Under the pieces are notes generated by a model. The model was not told where the DNA came from and did not search any database. It saw only the letters and a program-made list of their open reading frames with translations. The position numbers and the translations under genes were made by a program. From assembly GCA_036346375.1 (NCBI GenBank), contig CM070501.1:53361326-53425325 (forward strand): a DNA stretch of 64,000 nucleotides. Direction: 5' to 3'. Positions 34,019 through 45,482 of the stretch are shown piece after piece (the first letter of the stretch is position 1; each line of letters begins with the position of its first letter). The stretch comes from Guadua angustifolia (lineage: Eukaryota; Streptophyta; Magnoliopsida; Poales; Poaceae).

Positions 34019-35800
34019 AATTTATAGAGTGAAAGAGAATGGTCAAATTCGGAAAGTTATTTCTCATCTAATAGAGGATGGTTTATCGATTTTGCAGTAT
34101 GCGGACATACTATTCTTTTCATGGACCATGACATCGAGCAAGCTAAAAACATGAAGCTATTGCTTTGTGTGTTTGAACAATTATCGGATCTAAAAATTAA
34201 TTTTCATAAAAGTAAGATGTTTTGCTTTGGTGAAGCTAGACAACACGAACAAGAATACACTGACTTGTTTGGTTGTGGGATAGGATTATACCCGTTTCGT
34301 TACTTAGGTATCCCGATGCATTTCCACAAGCTATGTAATGCAGACTGGAGTGCAATCGAGGATAGATTTAAATGAAAACTATGTATTTGGAAGGCTAAAT
34401 ACCTCTCCTATGGGGGCAGACTTGTACTATTAAATTCAATACTAAGTAGTCTTCCTATGTTTATGATGTCTATATTTGAAATTCTCAAGGGTATTCTACA
34501 AAGACTGGATTTTTATTGATCTCGGTTCTTTTAGCAAGGCAATAATGATAAGAGAAAATATCGCCTTACCAAGTGGAATATTCTGTGTCGTCCTAAAGAT
34601 CAGAGAGGATTGGGTATTGCTGACCTTCGGACTAAGAACAAATGCTTGTTAAGCAAATGGTTATTTAAACTGTTTAATGAGGATGGGAATTAGCAGACCT
34701 TGCTTAGAAATAAATATCTAAGCTCTAAATGTTTGTCCCAAGTGCAGCCTAAACCTGGGGATTCACAATTTTGGAAAGGGCTGTTGCAGGTCAAGAATGA
34801 TTTCGAAATGTGGATCTTTTCGAATTGGTGATGGTACACAAACTAGATTTTTGGAGGACACTTGGGTAGGTTTTTCACCACTTAAAGTTCAATTTCCAAA
34901 TTTGTATAATATTGTCCATTGCCTACATAATACGGTGACAAAGGTCATGACTCAGATGCCACCAAACATTAATTTTCGACGATTATTAGTAGGGGATAAA
35001 TTAACGGCTTGGTACAATCTTGTAGTAAAGATAGCTCATTGTCAGCTTACTGATGGAAGAGATATTTTTCAATGGAGTCTACATAGACATGGGGAATTCT
35101 CTGTACGATCTATGTACGTCTATTTGATGAACCAAGGGACTCCTTTCCATAATAAATTCATCTGGAAGCTGAAACTTCCTTTAAAAATTAAAATTTTCCT
35201 CTAGTACCTACAAAGAGGAGTAATTTTAACAAAGAATAACTTAGCTAAAAGACATTGGCATGGGAATCAAAAATGTTATTTTTGTAATTGTAATGAAATA
35301 ATAAGACATCTTTTTTTTATTGCCACCACGCAAAAGCTATTTGGAGAATTGTGCATATTGCGACTGGTTTATCTCCGCCGAAGTCTATGTCTCATTTGCT
35401 TGGACATTGGTAAACAGGCATTGAGAAGAGTGAAAAAAGAATCATTCTTGTTGGTGGTGTTGCCTTATTATGGGCTATTTGGTGTACACGTAATGATTTA
35501 ATCTTTGAGAAAAAACAATCATCTACTCTTATGCAGGTTATTTTCAGAGGAACATACTGGCTGCGGTTTTGGGCATTATTGCAATCTGAGAACAACAAAG
35601 AGAGCATCCGATTGGCAAGCAAGACATTAGAGGTAGTGACATCGGAAATCTTTGCCAAGAGTGGATGGAGAAGTAATTATAGAATTGGCTTTTGATTTTA
35701 AGTTCTCGATGTCTTGTTCTCAATACTACTTTTATGATTTACATTTGTAAACGCTCGGTTGTGTGCTATTGCAGATATCATATTTTAATCCTTTATCTAA
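34019..35800 (+). mobile_element. 5'-truncated L1-type LINE
   Basis: Flanked by an exact 11-bp repeat aaaataaagta (34008-34018; 35801-35811), a target duplication. The element holds the 3' half of a plant L1 ORF2 and ends in an A-rich tail that merges with the right repeat. 5' truncation is usual for target-primed reverse transcription. Confidence 0.8.
34046..35694 (+). pseudogene. L1 ORF2 remnant: reverse transcriptase C-terminal half
   Basis: Pieces in order: ISHLIEDGLSILQYAD (34055-34105; the catalytic YADD is lost to a frameshift), ILFMDHDIEQAKNMKLLLCV-like, LKINFHKSKMFCFGEA, YPFRYLGIPMHFHKL, WKAKYLSYGGRLVLLNSILS, NILCRPKDQRGLGIADLRTK, WSLHRHGEFSVRSMYVYLMN, KLKLPLKIKIFL and a C-terminal zf-RVT part with CYFCNCNEIIRHLFF. 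Order and motifs match plant non-LTR reverse transcriptases. Stop codons at several positions (for example 34373, 34690) show that it is inactive. Confidence 0.85.
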
Positions 35801-35811
35801 AAAATAAAGTA

Positions 35812-36765
35812 GATTAAATTTATATTTTTAATCTAAAATATAAATAAGATCATCCATCTAAATGTTTTTAATATACTCAAAATTTCAGCTCTACTAAACA
35901 CACCATAAACGAGATGGTTGTGTGCTCCGCAGGTCTAAATAGAAGCGTCGAGACAGCCACAAATTTAAACGAATAGGAAAATTCTTTTTCTACAATATCT
36001 TTTAAAAAAGATATAGAAAGTACTTATTTTCTTTTAAAATATTTCTTTAAATTTTTTAAAAAAGACTCTTTAAAAAAACTTTAAAAAATAAAAAATGATT
36101 TTTTTTAAAAAAAATAAAATCACTGTAGTTTGTCACTGTGACTCAGCGCCGCGTTGGGAGGGAGGGGTGCTGGGCTGCTGGGCTGCTGGCTGCCGTAACT
36201 CCTCAAGGATAGAGAGATAGATCAGTCAATTCGTTATTGTTAGATTTAGAGATTTTTCATAATACCTTATTAAACAGAAATTAAATTTGATCATTGATTT
36301 GTTAAGTATATAATATATTTTTCTCTCTTTTTTTAAGTATTATAGACTTCTCACCGGATATATACATGTTCATTTGAAATTCAGTCGAGCAATTACAAAT
36401 TTGCTCCTTGCAAAATTTGTACCGATAATGGACAAGAAAAGCATAACTTGATCCTAAAAGTTGCAGCCTTGAGGTGGCTTATCCGCTAGGCTGCCGTTCC
36501 CATACCCGCTGGCCGGGAAGTGTTCATTTTCATATGTAATCTTTTCGTGAATATATTTACAGATTTAATCCTCTTTTTCATCACAAATGACGTAATAGGT
36601 GATACAGGCAAGCGCAGGAGTGGATGTTGCCGAGCTCAGAGAGCATGGGAGAGGAGACGCGTTGCCATGGCCGGCAAGCGCAGGAAGCGTGTACTAACCT
36701 TCCGCGGTGGGGTAGAACAGAATGTGACACGTGTCATCTTTTGGTGTTTACACGGTCGGAAATAG
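35812..36765. other. intergenic, no gene seen
   Basis: AT-rich low-complexity DNA (35960-36120 is almost only A/T with taaaaaa blocks). A small GC patch at 36600-36760 has an ORF with no recognisable motif. Confidence 0.4.
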
Positions 36766-37150
36766 AGCTAGATTTGTAATTTTTTTGGAAGAGACCAAAA
36801 TTACAAAAAATAAAGCAAAGGAGGCTAAAAATGTTATCACTTAGCCGACCGCCCAGGCGCTTCTAAATTTTGATACACCACGGACGAAGAAGTGATCACT
36901 TTTTAGCCCTCATGATTTTTGTATTTTGCTAATCTAAGCCCCTTATGAACGGAATTATAAATCTAACTACTCCCCCACCGCAAAACATATCTCCTGCACT
37001 TGTCGAATGTCCATCATTCGCGGTAGGCCGCTACTCCTGTGCTCCTCGGACACGGCGTCTTTTACCGTGAAGAATGAGGTTAGAATTGTAATTTTGTTTA
37101 AGAGAAAGTTAGATTTGAAAAAAAAAACAAAAGAAGCCTGAAAAGTAGTC
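36766..37150. repeat. foldback repeat with three related arms
   Basis: The arm gctagatttgtaattttttt..aaggaggctaaaaa..atcactt (36766-36842) has an inverted, diverged partner (aagtgatcactttttagccc..aattataaatctaac, 36890-36966). A third arm in the first orientation follows (ggttagaattgtaattttgt..gaagcctgaaaagtagtc, 37079-37150). Spacers are GC-richer (ccgcccaggcgc; ccaccgc..cgcggtag). Non-coding. It resembles a grass foldback MITE family; similar arms appear near 10080-10160 and 63725-63775. Confidence 0.55.
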
Positions 37151-37799
37151 TCTTCTCAGGCGGAGAGATTTCGTTGTGTTTTTTCGTAATTTGAAGGTTA
37201 CATCGTGTCAAACATTTTTTTTGAATGTTACATCGTGTCAACAGTTTGTGGAAGGAGGGTGAAATGGAAAGGGCTCTGATTGGACGCCGAGTGGGCTTTT
37301 GGCGCTGAGGTGACGGCCGGCAGTACAGGTGCAGTGCTCTTCAACGAATCTTTGGATTCTTTGAACTTTTGGTGTGAACTGTCAGGTTTTAGTACGTCGC
37401 AAAGCGAAGAAATTTAAGAGCGGACAGTACTCCGATTCACGTTTTCCTGTTCCAAATAATACCTTCTATTAAAGCTCGCAAGGTTCCGACTCAATAAGCT
37501 ATTCACCTGTCACTTTGCCTATTTTGCAAAAAATCTTCTGTGTTTCTCGAAATTACGGATAGGTCTCTGCAAATTACGAATAGGTCCTTCGTGATTTTTT
37601 GAGAGGGCAAGATTTCCTTTTCGGAATCGCGTTTGGGTCCCTCGTGCGCCGTTTTGCGGAAAAAACCTCTCGTTAAATTCAAATCGCGAACAAGCCATTT
37701 TCTAATTTTTCAGGAGAGCGGACAGGTCCAAAAACGTAACATTTAGGTCGTTGCTCTTTACGTTTAGGTCCTTTCTCCGTTTTTCTCGGGAACAAAGTT
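37151..37799. other. intergenic, no gene seen
   Basis: No coding region or repeat ends recognised. aacattttttttgaatgttacatcgtgtca-like text is locally duplicated at about 37196-37242. Confidence 0.35.
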
Positions 37800-38245
37800 T
37801 TCGTCACTAGAAAAATTTGTTCAGCTCTATCTCTAAACTTTTTCCCTCCGTTCTTTCCGGAAAAAATATTTCCGTGCTCCGTTTTCCACGTTTTTCCCGA
37901 AAAAAATGTTTTCGTGGTCCGTTTTTCCTCGTTTTTTCAAAAAAAAAACGTGGTCCGTTTTTCTCCGAAAAACACAAATTTGTTTTTCGTTCACGCGCAC
38001 GACGCGTCGCCGCTTAATCCTTTCTCCATTTTTCCGAAAAAATGTTTTCGGTTCGCTTTTCCGGAAAAAATGTTTTCGTGCTCGTTTTTCCTCGCTTTTC
38101 AAAAAAAATTTCGTGGTCCGTTTTTCTCCGAGAAAACACAAATTTGTTTTTCGTTCACGCGCGAGGCAAAATTTGTTTTCGTGATCCGTTTTTCTCCGAA
38201 AAAAATATAAATTTGTTTTCCGTTCACGCGCGCGGCGTGCGCCGC
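37800..38245 (+). repeat. cluster of tttttcccgaaaaa/cgtggtccg repeats
   Basis: Short phrases recur with variation: tttttctccgaaaaacaca, aatttgtttttcgttcacgc and gttttcgtg(g/c)tccgtttttcc, three to five copies each, giving KKNVFVLVFPRFS-like ORFs in all frames on both strands. The long ORFs are by-products of the repeat. Units vary between about 60 and 95 bp. Confidence 0.6.
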
Positions 38246-38614
38246 GCTTATTGTTCTAGTTACTTCTATTTGCCAGGTGGGGAGTGTTATTTTCCCAAGC
38301 TCATTTGCTTGATGTTTTCAATTTTCATGTGCATTGCAAGTCATTTGTTTTGCGGTGCTGGAGTCCCGTGCATTGGCATTATAACGCTTCATACAGAGCA
38401 TTAGATTTTGATCGGATTGTCGATGCATGCCACTATAACCAACATAAAAGGAACAGTTTCGACATTTCTTTGGTACCCCACCGCTTTCTTTAAATTTGAT
38501 TGAAATTTCTACAACTTTCAACTCTTAAACAACACATGTCATCGAGTACACTATCTAAATCATAAAGAAATAAACAAAACAAAAAGGTACATTATCTATT
38601 ACAGTAGTGGTAAT

Positions 38615-38805
38615 TGTTACGAAATTAATCATGCGATCAATCCTGTATAACTGTAATTAGCAGTTGTTAATTGCCAAAAGGTGCCTATTCGGAGAGATGC
38701 CTTCTCCGGACAAACACCCTAATCTTGTATATATATGTGTGTGTGAGCAAACACTAACGAGGATGATGAATCATTAACAATCTCTCAATTCTCTACATCA
38801 TAACA
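38615..38805 (+). repeat. copia 5' LTR
   Basis: 191 bp. Starts tgttacgaaattaatcatg and ends catcataaca. It is followed by cgttatcagcac, in the place of a primer-binding site. Confidence 0.85.
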
Positions 38806-38861
38806 CGTTATCAGCACTACTTCGCTCTACCACATCGTACAATTCCATAAGGGTAAGCACC

Positions 38862-39515
38862 ATGGCACTCCCAGAAACTAGAGCAATCAACGAAGTTCTT
38901 ACCTCTTTGATGAACTTGGAGACCGTCGTTTTGCGCCTCCTTCACTCTCCTCGACGACACCATTGTCTCCTCTGCATTGATTCAACTAGATACGCCTTCT
39001 TGGTGGTCGTCGTGGCCGCTTCGATTGCCGTAGTCGTCTCAGTCACCGTGGTTGTTTCAGTCGTCAAGGATGCACTGGTCGTCGTAGGGACGACCCTCGC
39101 CACATACCAAGGCCAGCCCTTGACACCCATCGCCAGTCCTCCACCGAGTCCTCGGTCATCACAACGACCTTTCGGTAGAGAAGGTCCTTGCGCCAGCGAC
39201 GGTTGGACCTCCTCTCATGACAGCAGTGGTGGCAATGGCCCCTCAGGCACCACCCCCTTCGGCGAACCCATCGGCTCCACCCCCTCCTCCGACTACATCG
39301 ATGATCCACCAGGCGTCACCACCTCCGACTTTAGGAGATCCGCCTCATTTGTCTCTAGCCAAACCATCTCCCTCCGAGCGATGCATCCGCCGCATCGCCC
39401 TTTCTGTGGCAACAGCAGCTGGTGGATCCACAGGCCCAAAGCATCGGCGCTCATGGATCTCCCCTCTAGCGGCGGTATCAGGTTAGGAGTAAACCCTAAC
39501 CCTAGCTCAAGTTAG
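38862..39515 (+). other. ORF in the copia leader, uncertain
   Basis: An uninterrupted 217-codon ORF begins ATG GCA CTC CCA just after the primer-binding site. Its first 40 residues (MALPETRAINEVLTSLMNLE..) look protein-like. The middle is a low-complexity Val-rich stretch (SIAVVVSVTVVVSVVKDALV) and the rest is Pro/Ser-rich. It ends shortly before the solo LTR. It may be a leader peptide region of this family or chance. I would not claim a function. Confidence 0.25.
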
Positions 39516-39612
39516 GGGTGGCGGTGAAATGGGTCGATGGCCTGCTCGACTAATGCATATATGCCATAGGCATTTTTGCAAAAAAATCTCTCCGATTTTC
39601 TGCAAATTACAT

Positions 39613-40708
39613 TGACGAGTACCCACGGCATGGGGACCCCCAGCGGCCCAGGAAAGATACATGGGCCGCCTTCACGCCATATATGGGCCGTCTCCGTGCC
39701 TCGGCCTCAAGAAGGAGCCCCGCTCAGGGGCCTAGGGTTTCTGACCAGACCGACCCCAAAGGGTAGTCCGACCAACGCTGCAAATCGGGTGCCCTCCGAG
39801 CAGCCCTTAGAGCAACTGGGAGGCCGGCCGACCGGTCCCCACAGGGGCGCCCAGTCCCCGACCACGCCGACCTCTGAAAGCAGCCCGACCTCCGCTGTAG
39901 GTCGGGCACCCCACAAACTACGATGATGGCAACCCGAGGGTAGCCCGATCGGGTCGGACCGACCAGGGACCCCGGGCTAGTTCAGACCATCTCCACCGAT
40001 AAACGGACGTCAAAATCATCGGAAAGCGGTCTCTGCACTGGTCACCTACCCTGCTGACGCAACGGCTCAACATGATCAAGCAAAGAGGCCGCGCACCTTC
40101 CCAAGGCGGTTTCCGAAGGCTGGCGCTCCCGACGTCAACACTTGACTGCAGCGCAGAGGGCAGGTACGCCGTTTATGGACCGCACCATCGCTCTGCGCCT
40201 CCACCAACCCGTCAGAGGTCACGTCCAGCGATCAGACACCGAGGCGGTAGGCCAAACTCCTAGGCGTAGGGAGCCCCTTTCATTTTCTTTTCATATGCTC
40301 CCGTGTAACATGCTTCCCCGGGCTATATAAGGGGAAGCTTGGCCCTCCGGAGCGGGGACGGAAAAACAGAGCACGCACGAACAGAGCACGCTCGAGCAAA
40401 AACAACCGATAGCCTCCGTCAAGGGCTCGGACACGCCCTTAGCTCCGAGTCTCTCGCACCCGTAGTCATTTCAGCCGACCCATGTACACGAGGCACTCAG
40501 AGCTCGAGCTCAGCCTTCGCTTGTAACCCAGCATACTTATCAGCATCAGTAATAACACACGACCACCTCACAGACTGGAGTAGGGACGTTCAGCCCGAAC
40601 CAGTATATATCTTGGATCCCCTTTCTTTTGGTCCAACCATTCAAGGAACGGGAGCGCGTGGCCCCTCTAGACCTACAAATTTACTTACTGGTTCTCGAAA
40701 CACCGACA
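39613..40708 (+). mobile_element. solo LTR of a gypsy element inside the copia element
   Basis: It begins tgacgagtacccacgg and ends ctcgaaacaccgaca. The flanking 5-mers tacat (39608-39612; 40709-40713) are identical. A TATA box tatataagg lies at 40324. 1096 bp, GC-rich, with repeated gaccgacc/gtcgg motifs. No internal domain remains. Confidence 0.82.
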
Positions 40709-40713
40709 TACAT

Positions 40714-41327
40714 ATAGGCTTGAATAAATGTGTTATGTATTTATGCAATAAAGCTCTCAAGTTTCTTTAAAAATTGTATAGTATCTATTTGTACATTATG
40801 TAAATATTCTTTTTAGCCATCAGGTTTTAAATATATCACATAATACTTTCTGTTGCATATTCTTATTTAAGCCATTAAGCTTTACAGAATTCAATTGTAC
40901 TTAATTTACTTCTTGTAAATATGCATAATAGACCCTTAGGTCTTTACAAATTACATATTGATATATGTGTCATTGTGTTTTTACAAAATTGGTGACTACC
41001 TTCTATTATATTGGCACAAGGTAATGAAGTCTATGGCATTGGCTGCATCTATAGCGATGCTCGTTCCTATGGAACAGATTCCGTATTCATAGCAGCAAAT
41101 ATCTTGCTCATTGTTGTGAGATCTACATTATATGATGATTACCTTCATTGTGTTTATCCAATATTTAATAGTACAGAGTCTATGTCTTAGGACATTTGTA
41201 GCGATGAAAGTCACTTGTACTTAGGTTTACACCAAATTCATTTTTTTGGACTCATTCAAAATTATATTATGCTATATGCGTATGATTATTTCATAGTAAA
41301 TCAACACATGATTATTTCATGTAGGAC
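40714..41327. other. copia leader sequence
   Basis: AT-rich, non-coding part of the copia element between the solo LTR and gag. It has several ttagccatcaggtttt-like repeats (40815, 40872). No gene. Confidence 0.4.
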
Positions 41328-42383
41328 ATGATTGACATTACTAAAAAGGAGTTTGCTGAACTCACTTTAGATGGGAGTAATTATTTAACTTGGGCAATGG
41401 ACATGAAGATCTATTTAGCATCTCGTGGCCTCACGCCTACTATAACTCCACCTCAACCAAATGCCCCTTCCATTTTAGATACGTATAAAAATGCATCTTT
41501 GCATTTTATACGACATCACCTCCACCCAGATCTCAAAATTGAGTATTTAATGGAGAAAGATTCACTTACTCTCTAAAATTCATTCAAAGAGATATACGAT
41601 CAGCACAGTGCTGTTATGCTACCTGAAGCACAACGTGAATGGGCATTCATTCGTTTTCAGGATTTTAAAACTATAGCAACTTATAACTTTGTTATTCATA
41701 AAATCTACTCAAAATTAAGATTCTACAATCAAGCAGTCTCTGACACAGATATGATTGAGAAAATTCTATCTACTTTCCATCCCTATATGAGAGTATTGCA
41801 ACAGTAATACCGCCAGCAATGATATGAAAAACATTTTGAGCTAATATATACTTTACTTTAGGCTGAAAAACATGAGGAACTCCACATGAAAAATCATCAT
41901 AGTCACCCAATTAGTGCTATGCCATTGCCTGAAGTACATTCTAATACTCAGAATGTGAAAAAATTTCGTGGTCACAACAAGAACCACAAGAAATTTAAAG
42001 AAAAGTGAAAGCTCAATAACAAGCAGCAGCAAGGTCGATTTAACAAGGACAAAGGTCAATTTAAGAAAAATGACCATAACGACAACTCTCAAGCTTGTCA
42101 GAGGTGTGGTTGTACGAATTATCGTACAAATAAATATCGAACTCTAAAATATTTAGTTGAGTTATACCTCAAATCTATTGAGAAAGGCAAACGACCTCAA
42201 AGGGATAGGATTGATGCTCACTTCATTGAACAACCAGAAGACAATCTAGAAGGTGAATGTTCCATAAGTGATCCTCAAGAACAGAATAAAGATATGGAGC
42301 AGCAGAAGAAGGATGAATCCCTCAACATCGATGACATGCTTGTAGAATTCACTTCGCAAGGCATGCTTGGAGACCTCAATTAG
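41328..42383 (+). pseudogene. copia gag
   Basis: Reads MIDITKKEFAELTLDGSNYL, TWAMDMKIYLASRGL (the conserved copia-type gag start), then DQHSAVMLPEAQREWAFIRF and KIYSKLRFYNQAVSDTDMIE, the UBN2-like gag domain. A Lys-rich tail follows, with a zinc-knuckle remnant CQRCGCTNYRTNKY (about 42097) that has lost its third ligand region, and GDLN at the end. At least four in-frame stops (for example 41574 and about 41805) disable it. Confidence 0.85.
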
Positions 42384-42479
42384 TCTCCTTATTATCCTAT
42401 AAATGTCATTAGTCTATTATTGTACTACTAAATGTTATACATTGAATATTGTTATGTACCTCAGACATAATATTTAATA

Positions 42480-43342
42480 ATATATGTTGTATGTATTCTA
42501 TTTTTATAAATTAAAATTCATACTGAATTTTCTCTTACTCTATATAGAGTTACGAGAAGCAATTTGATGGAAGAAATTTGTTTAGTGAACATTTGTACCA
42601 CTAACACCATATTAAGGGAGATAAAATATTTCCAAACACTTACAAAGTAAAATGGAAATATTATGACCGTCGCAGGACGCGATGCATTGATAGTTGGTTC
42701 AGGATAGACCACATTTACTCTCCATATGGGTACAAAAATAGAAATCAAAGATGCACTTTTGTATCCTGATTAAACTTGTATCTTACTCAGTTTTAAAGAT
42801 ATCTATTTAAATGGTTTTCATGTTGAAACTCATACTGAGAGTGGTGAGGAATATCTCTTTCTCACTAAAGATAACGGATATGACAAGCAAATATTTGAGA
42901 AAATTCCTTCCTTGGCATCTAGATTATACTATAAATACATCAAACCTGTACCACATGTTGCGTATAAGATACTTTTTCAAAATCTTGATAAATTCAAGTG
43001 GCATGATTGCTTTGGTCATCCCGGCCTAGGGATGATGAGAAAAATCATTGACAATTCTGTTGGTCACAACATATCTATTGCAAAAATTTTAAAATCATCA
43101 GATTTTATGTGCATTGCATGTATAATTGGGCAATTAATTTTAAGACCCTCTTACCTTAAAATTAAAAATGAACCACTTACTTTCTATGAAAGAATTCAAG
43201 GAGATATATTTGGTCCAATTCAACCATTATCTGGACCATTTAGGTACTTTGTGGTGCTCATTAATGCATCTACAAGATGGTCCCACCTATGTCCCTTATT
43301 TACAAGGAATCATACTTTTGCCAAATTAATTGCTCAAATCAT
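42480..43342 (+). pseudogene. copia protease/integrase, part 1
   Basis: A poorly preserved protease region (42480-42900) is followed by a GAG-pre-integrase/HHCC zinc domain: WHDCFGHPGLGMMRKIIDNS and CIACIIGQL (43000-43130). The start of the DDE core follows: GDIFGPIQPLSGPFRYFVVL and INASTRWSHLCPLFTRNHTF. The usual catalytic Asp of the VLIDA motif is replaced by Asn. The frame breaks at ..LIAQI, exactly where the 15.6 kb insertion starts, and resumes at 58972. Confidence 0.85.
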
Positions 43343-44004
43343 TGTAAGTTCAACCTTCATTAATTATGGTTTTGGTGTTAATGACAAATCTAATCTTGTG
43401 TTAATGACAAATCCAATATTGAGTTAATCCCCTAATGCGATATTGTTATTAATGACAAATCTTATATCGAGACTAACATGTTTGTTTAGAATATCTTTTG
43501 ATTAGTCTCATCGCATTGAAAAATGGAAAACCCAAGGTATGTTTGCATATTCATCTTAATATTAGTTGCATACTTTGGAGTCAAGTTAAAATATGAATGT
43601 CCCGTTATATTAACCACAAAGCGTGCATCATGTTCCCAATCCATATATTACATGGATGCACACACTTAGGGGAGTTCGTGGTTTAACTTGATAGTTTCAT
43701 TGTATTGATCTATTAGTTATTGACACATAAAAGGATCAAGACAAAGAAACTAAATCCTTGAGTATATATTTGAATTGCCTAGTTATAAGTATACTCATGG
43801 TGATATAGGATATACTCCAATACGATCAATTTAAATATGTGCATATTATCTCCAAGTAAATCACATTGATGCACATATACATGTGGAGTTTATTCTATAG
43901 TTGATGATTTAGAGTAATGATCATTTCCATACAATTTACATAAAATGGATCATTACTTTTCATCAACATGAGTATATGAAAACTTGTGTAGTTGATATAT
44001 ACTC

Positions 44005-45159
44005 TGTCAGAGATTCACTCGACAGCCCGTGATCTCTGACACTGGTTTGGTTCGGGAAGGTGGGCGTCTTGCATGTTGGCTAATCCTAGCGAGGGAGACC
44101 CTAGAGACTTCAAGACATGGCGAACCTTGGCTTCATTTAACTAGGGCGGCACAAGGATTTTACCGGGTTCGAGCCCCTTTGCTTGGGTAATAGCCTTACT
44201 TCTGCTAGATTGCTTTCAAAGAGTGTTTTGAGCCAGTGCAAGATAAAGCTTGGGAATTACAGTTCTCCTTGGGCTCTCATTGCTATATTCTTCTTTGGTT
44301 GTCTTCGACCTCTAGCTGATCTCGCCTCTTTCCCCATGCACCCGAGGGCCCTTATATAGGCCAGCTAATGGGAGTAGGTGAAAGGGGTCATCATCTTGAT
44401 CCATACACATTTAATACGCTTTCTGTCTTTGTCGTTCCTCGGCCTCATTAAATGCCGACGCATGGCTTCGCCCGGCCCGCCGCGATGTGACCCTTTCATG
44501 TGTTGGTGAGAGGCGCCGAGGAATGGGGTTGTAGCAAATCCTTGCAGCAGACAGTTCGACATCGCTGTCCTATAGCTCGAAGCAGTACAACGGGGAAGAG
44601 CCTTGAGGTGAAGTCACCTCGCTCCACCTTTGTTTTGCGGCGCGGCGAAAGGCGTGTCCACCCACCGCTCACGGGCGCCATGTGGATTACGCTACGGGCG
44701 GCAGTGGCGTCTTCGCCCCACTGCTCGCCGGGCGCCACGTGGGCGACGCCGATCCGGCGTGGGCGTGATCGCCGCCGATTGCCGAGCCGCCACGTGGCGG
44801 GCGCCGGCGAGCGTGTTTCGCCACCGCCGCCGGGCGCCGTGGACCGACGCCGACCGGCGGCCGTGATCGCCGCCCGATTGCAAAGCCGCCGCCAGAAGCG
44901 GGCGCGGCGAGCGTGCTTCGCCCACACTCTTCGCCGGGCGCCACGTGGACCGACGCTGCCGGCGGCGCGGATCGCCCGCCCGATTGCGAGCCGCCACGCA
45001 GCTTAGCGGCGCCGGGCGAGCGTCTTCGCCACTGCCGCCAGGCGCCATTGGACCGACGCCTGGCCGGCGGGCCGTGATCGCCCGCCCGATTGCCAGGCCG
45101 CCACATGGATTGTACCTTTATGCGGTGGAGAGGGTACCCTAGCGTGTAATACGCTGACA
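44005..45159 (-). repeat. gypsy 3' LTR
   Basis: 1155 bp with a minus-strand TATA box (tatataagggccc, about 44350) and an array of GC-rich blocks built from gccgggcgccacgtgg..gaccg and gtgatcgccgcccgattgc (44650-45110). Confidence 0.9.
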
Positions 45160-45482
45160 GTAGCCCCCGGGCCTGCCCTAGAGCGCAGGCCTAAGACTCC
45201 TTTTTTAGAACCTTCATTTAATGCACTTAATGCTTAGCGTGCTCTTGGGCAGGGCCACTACTCATGAGGATACGGCCGCTTCGGTTCCCGCGCATATCCT
45301 GCCGTTTTCCCTTGGGACCCGAAACGGCGCATAATTCTGCCCTTTCGTGAACCACTGTCGTGGGGAACGCATATATAGATGCATCTGTATCGAGCGGTTC
45401 ACGCCTTCTGTTTTCTTGCGCACTTTGCTTTCTTGTTCTTTCGCCTCTTTTTCCCAAAGCTCTTTGTCTTCTTCGATCCACC

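Noticed and set aside
44500..45142. Arg/Ala-rich ORFs on both strands
   Set aside because: They lie inside the gypsy LTR and come from its GC-rich repeat blocks.
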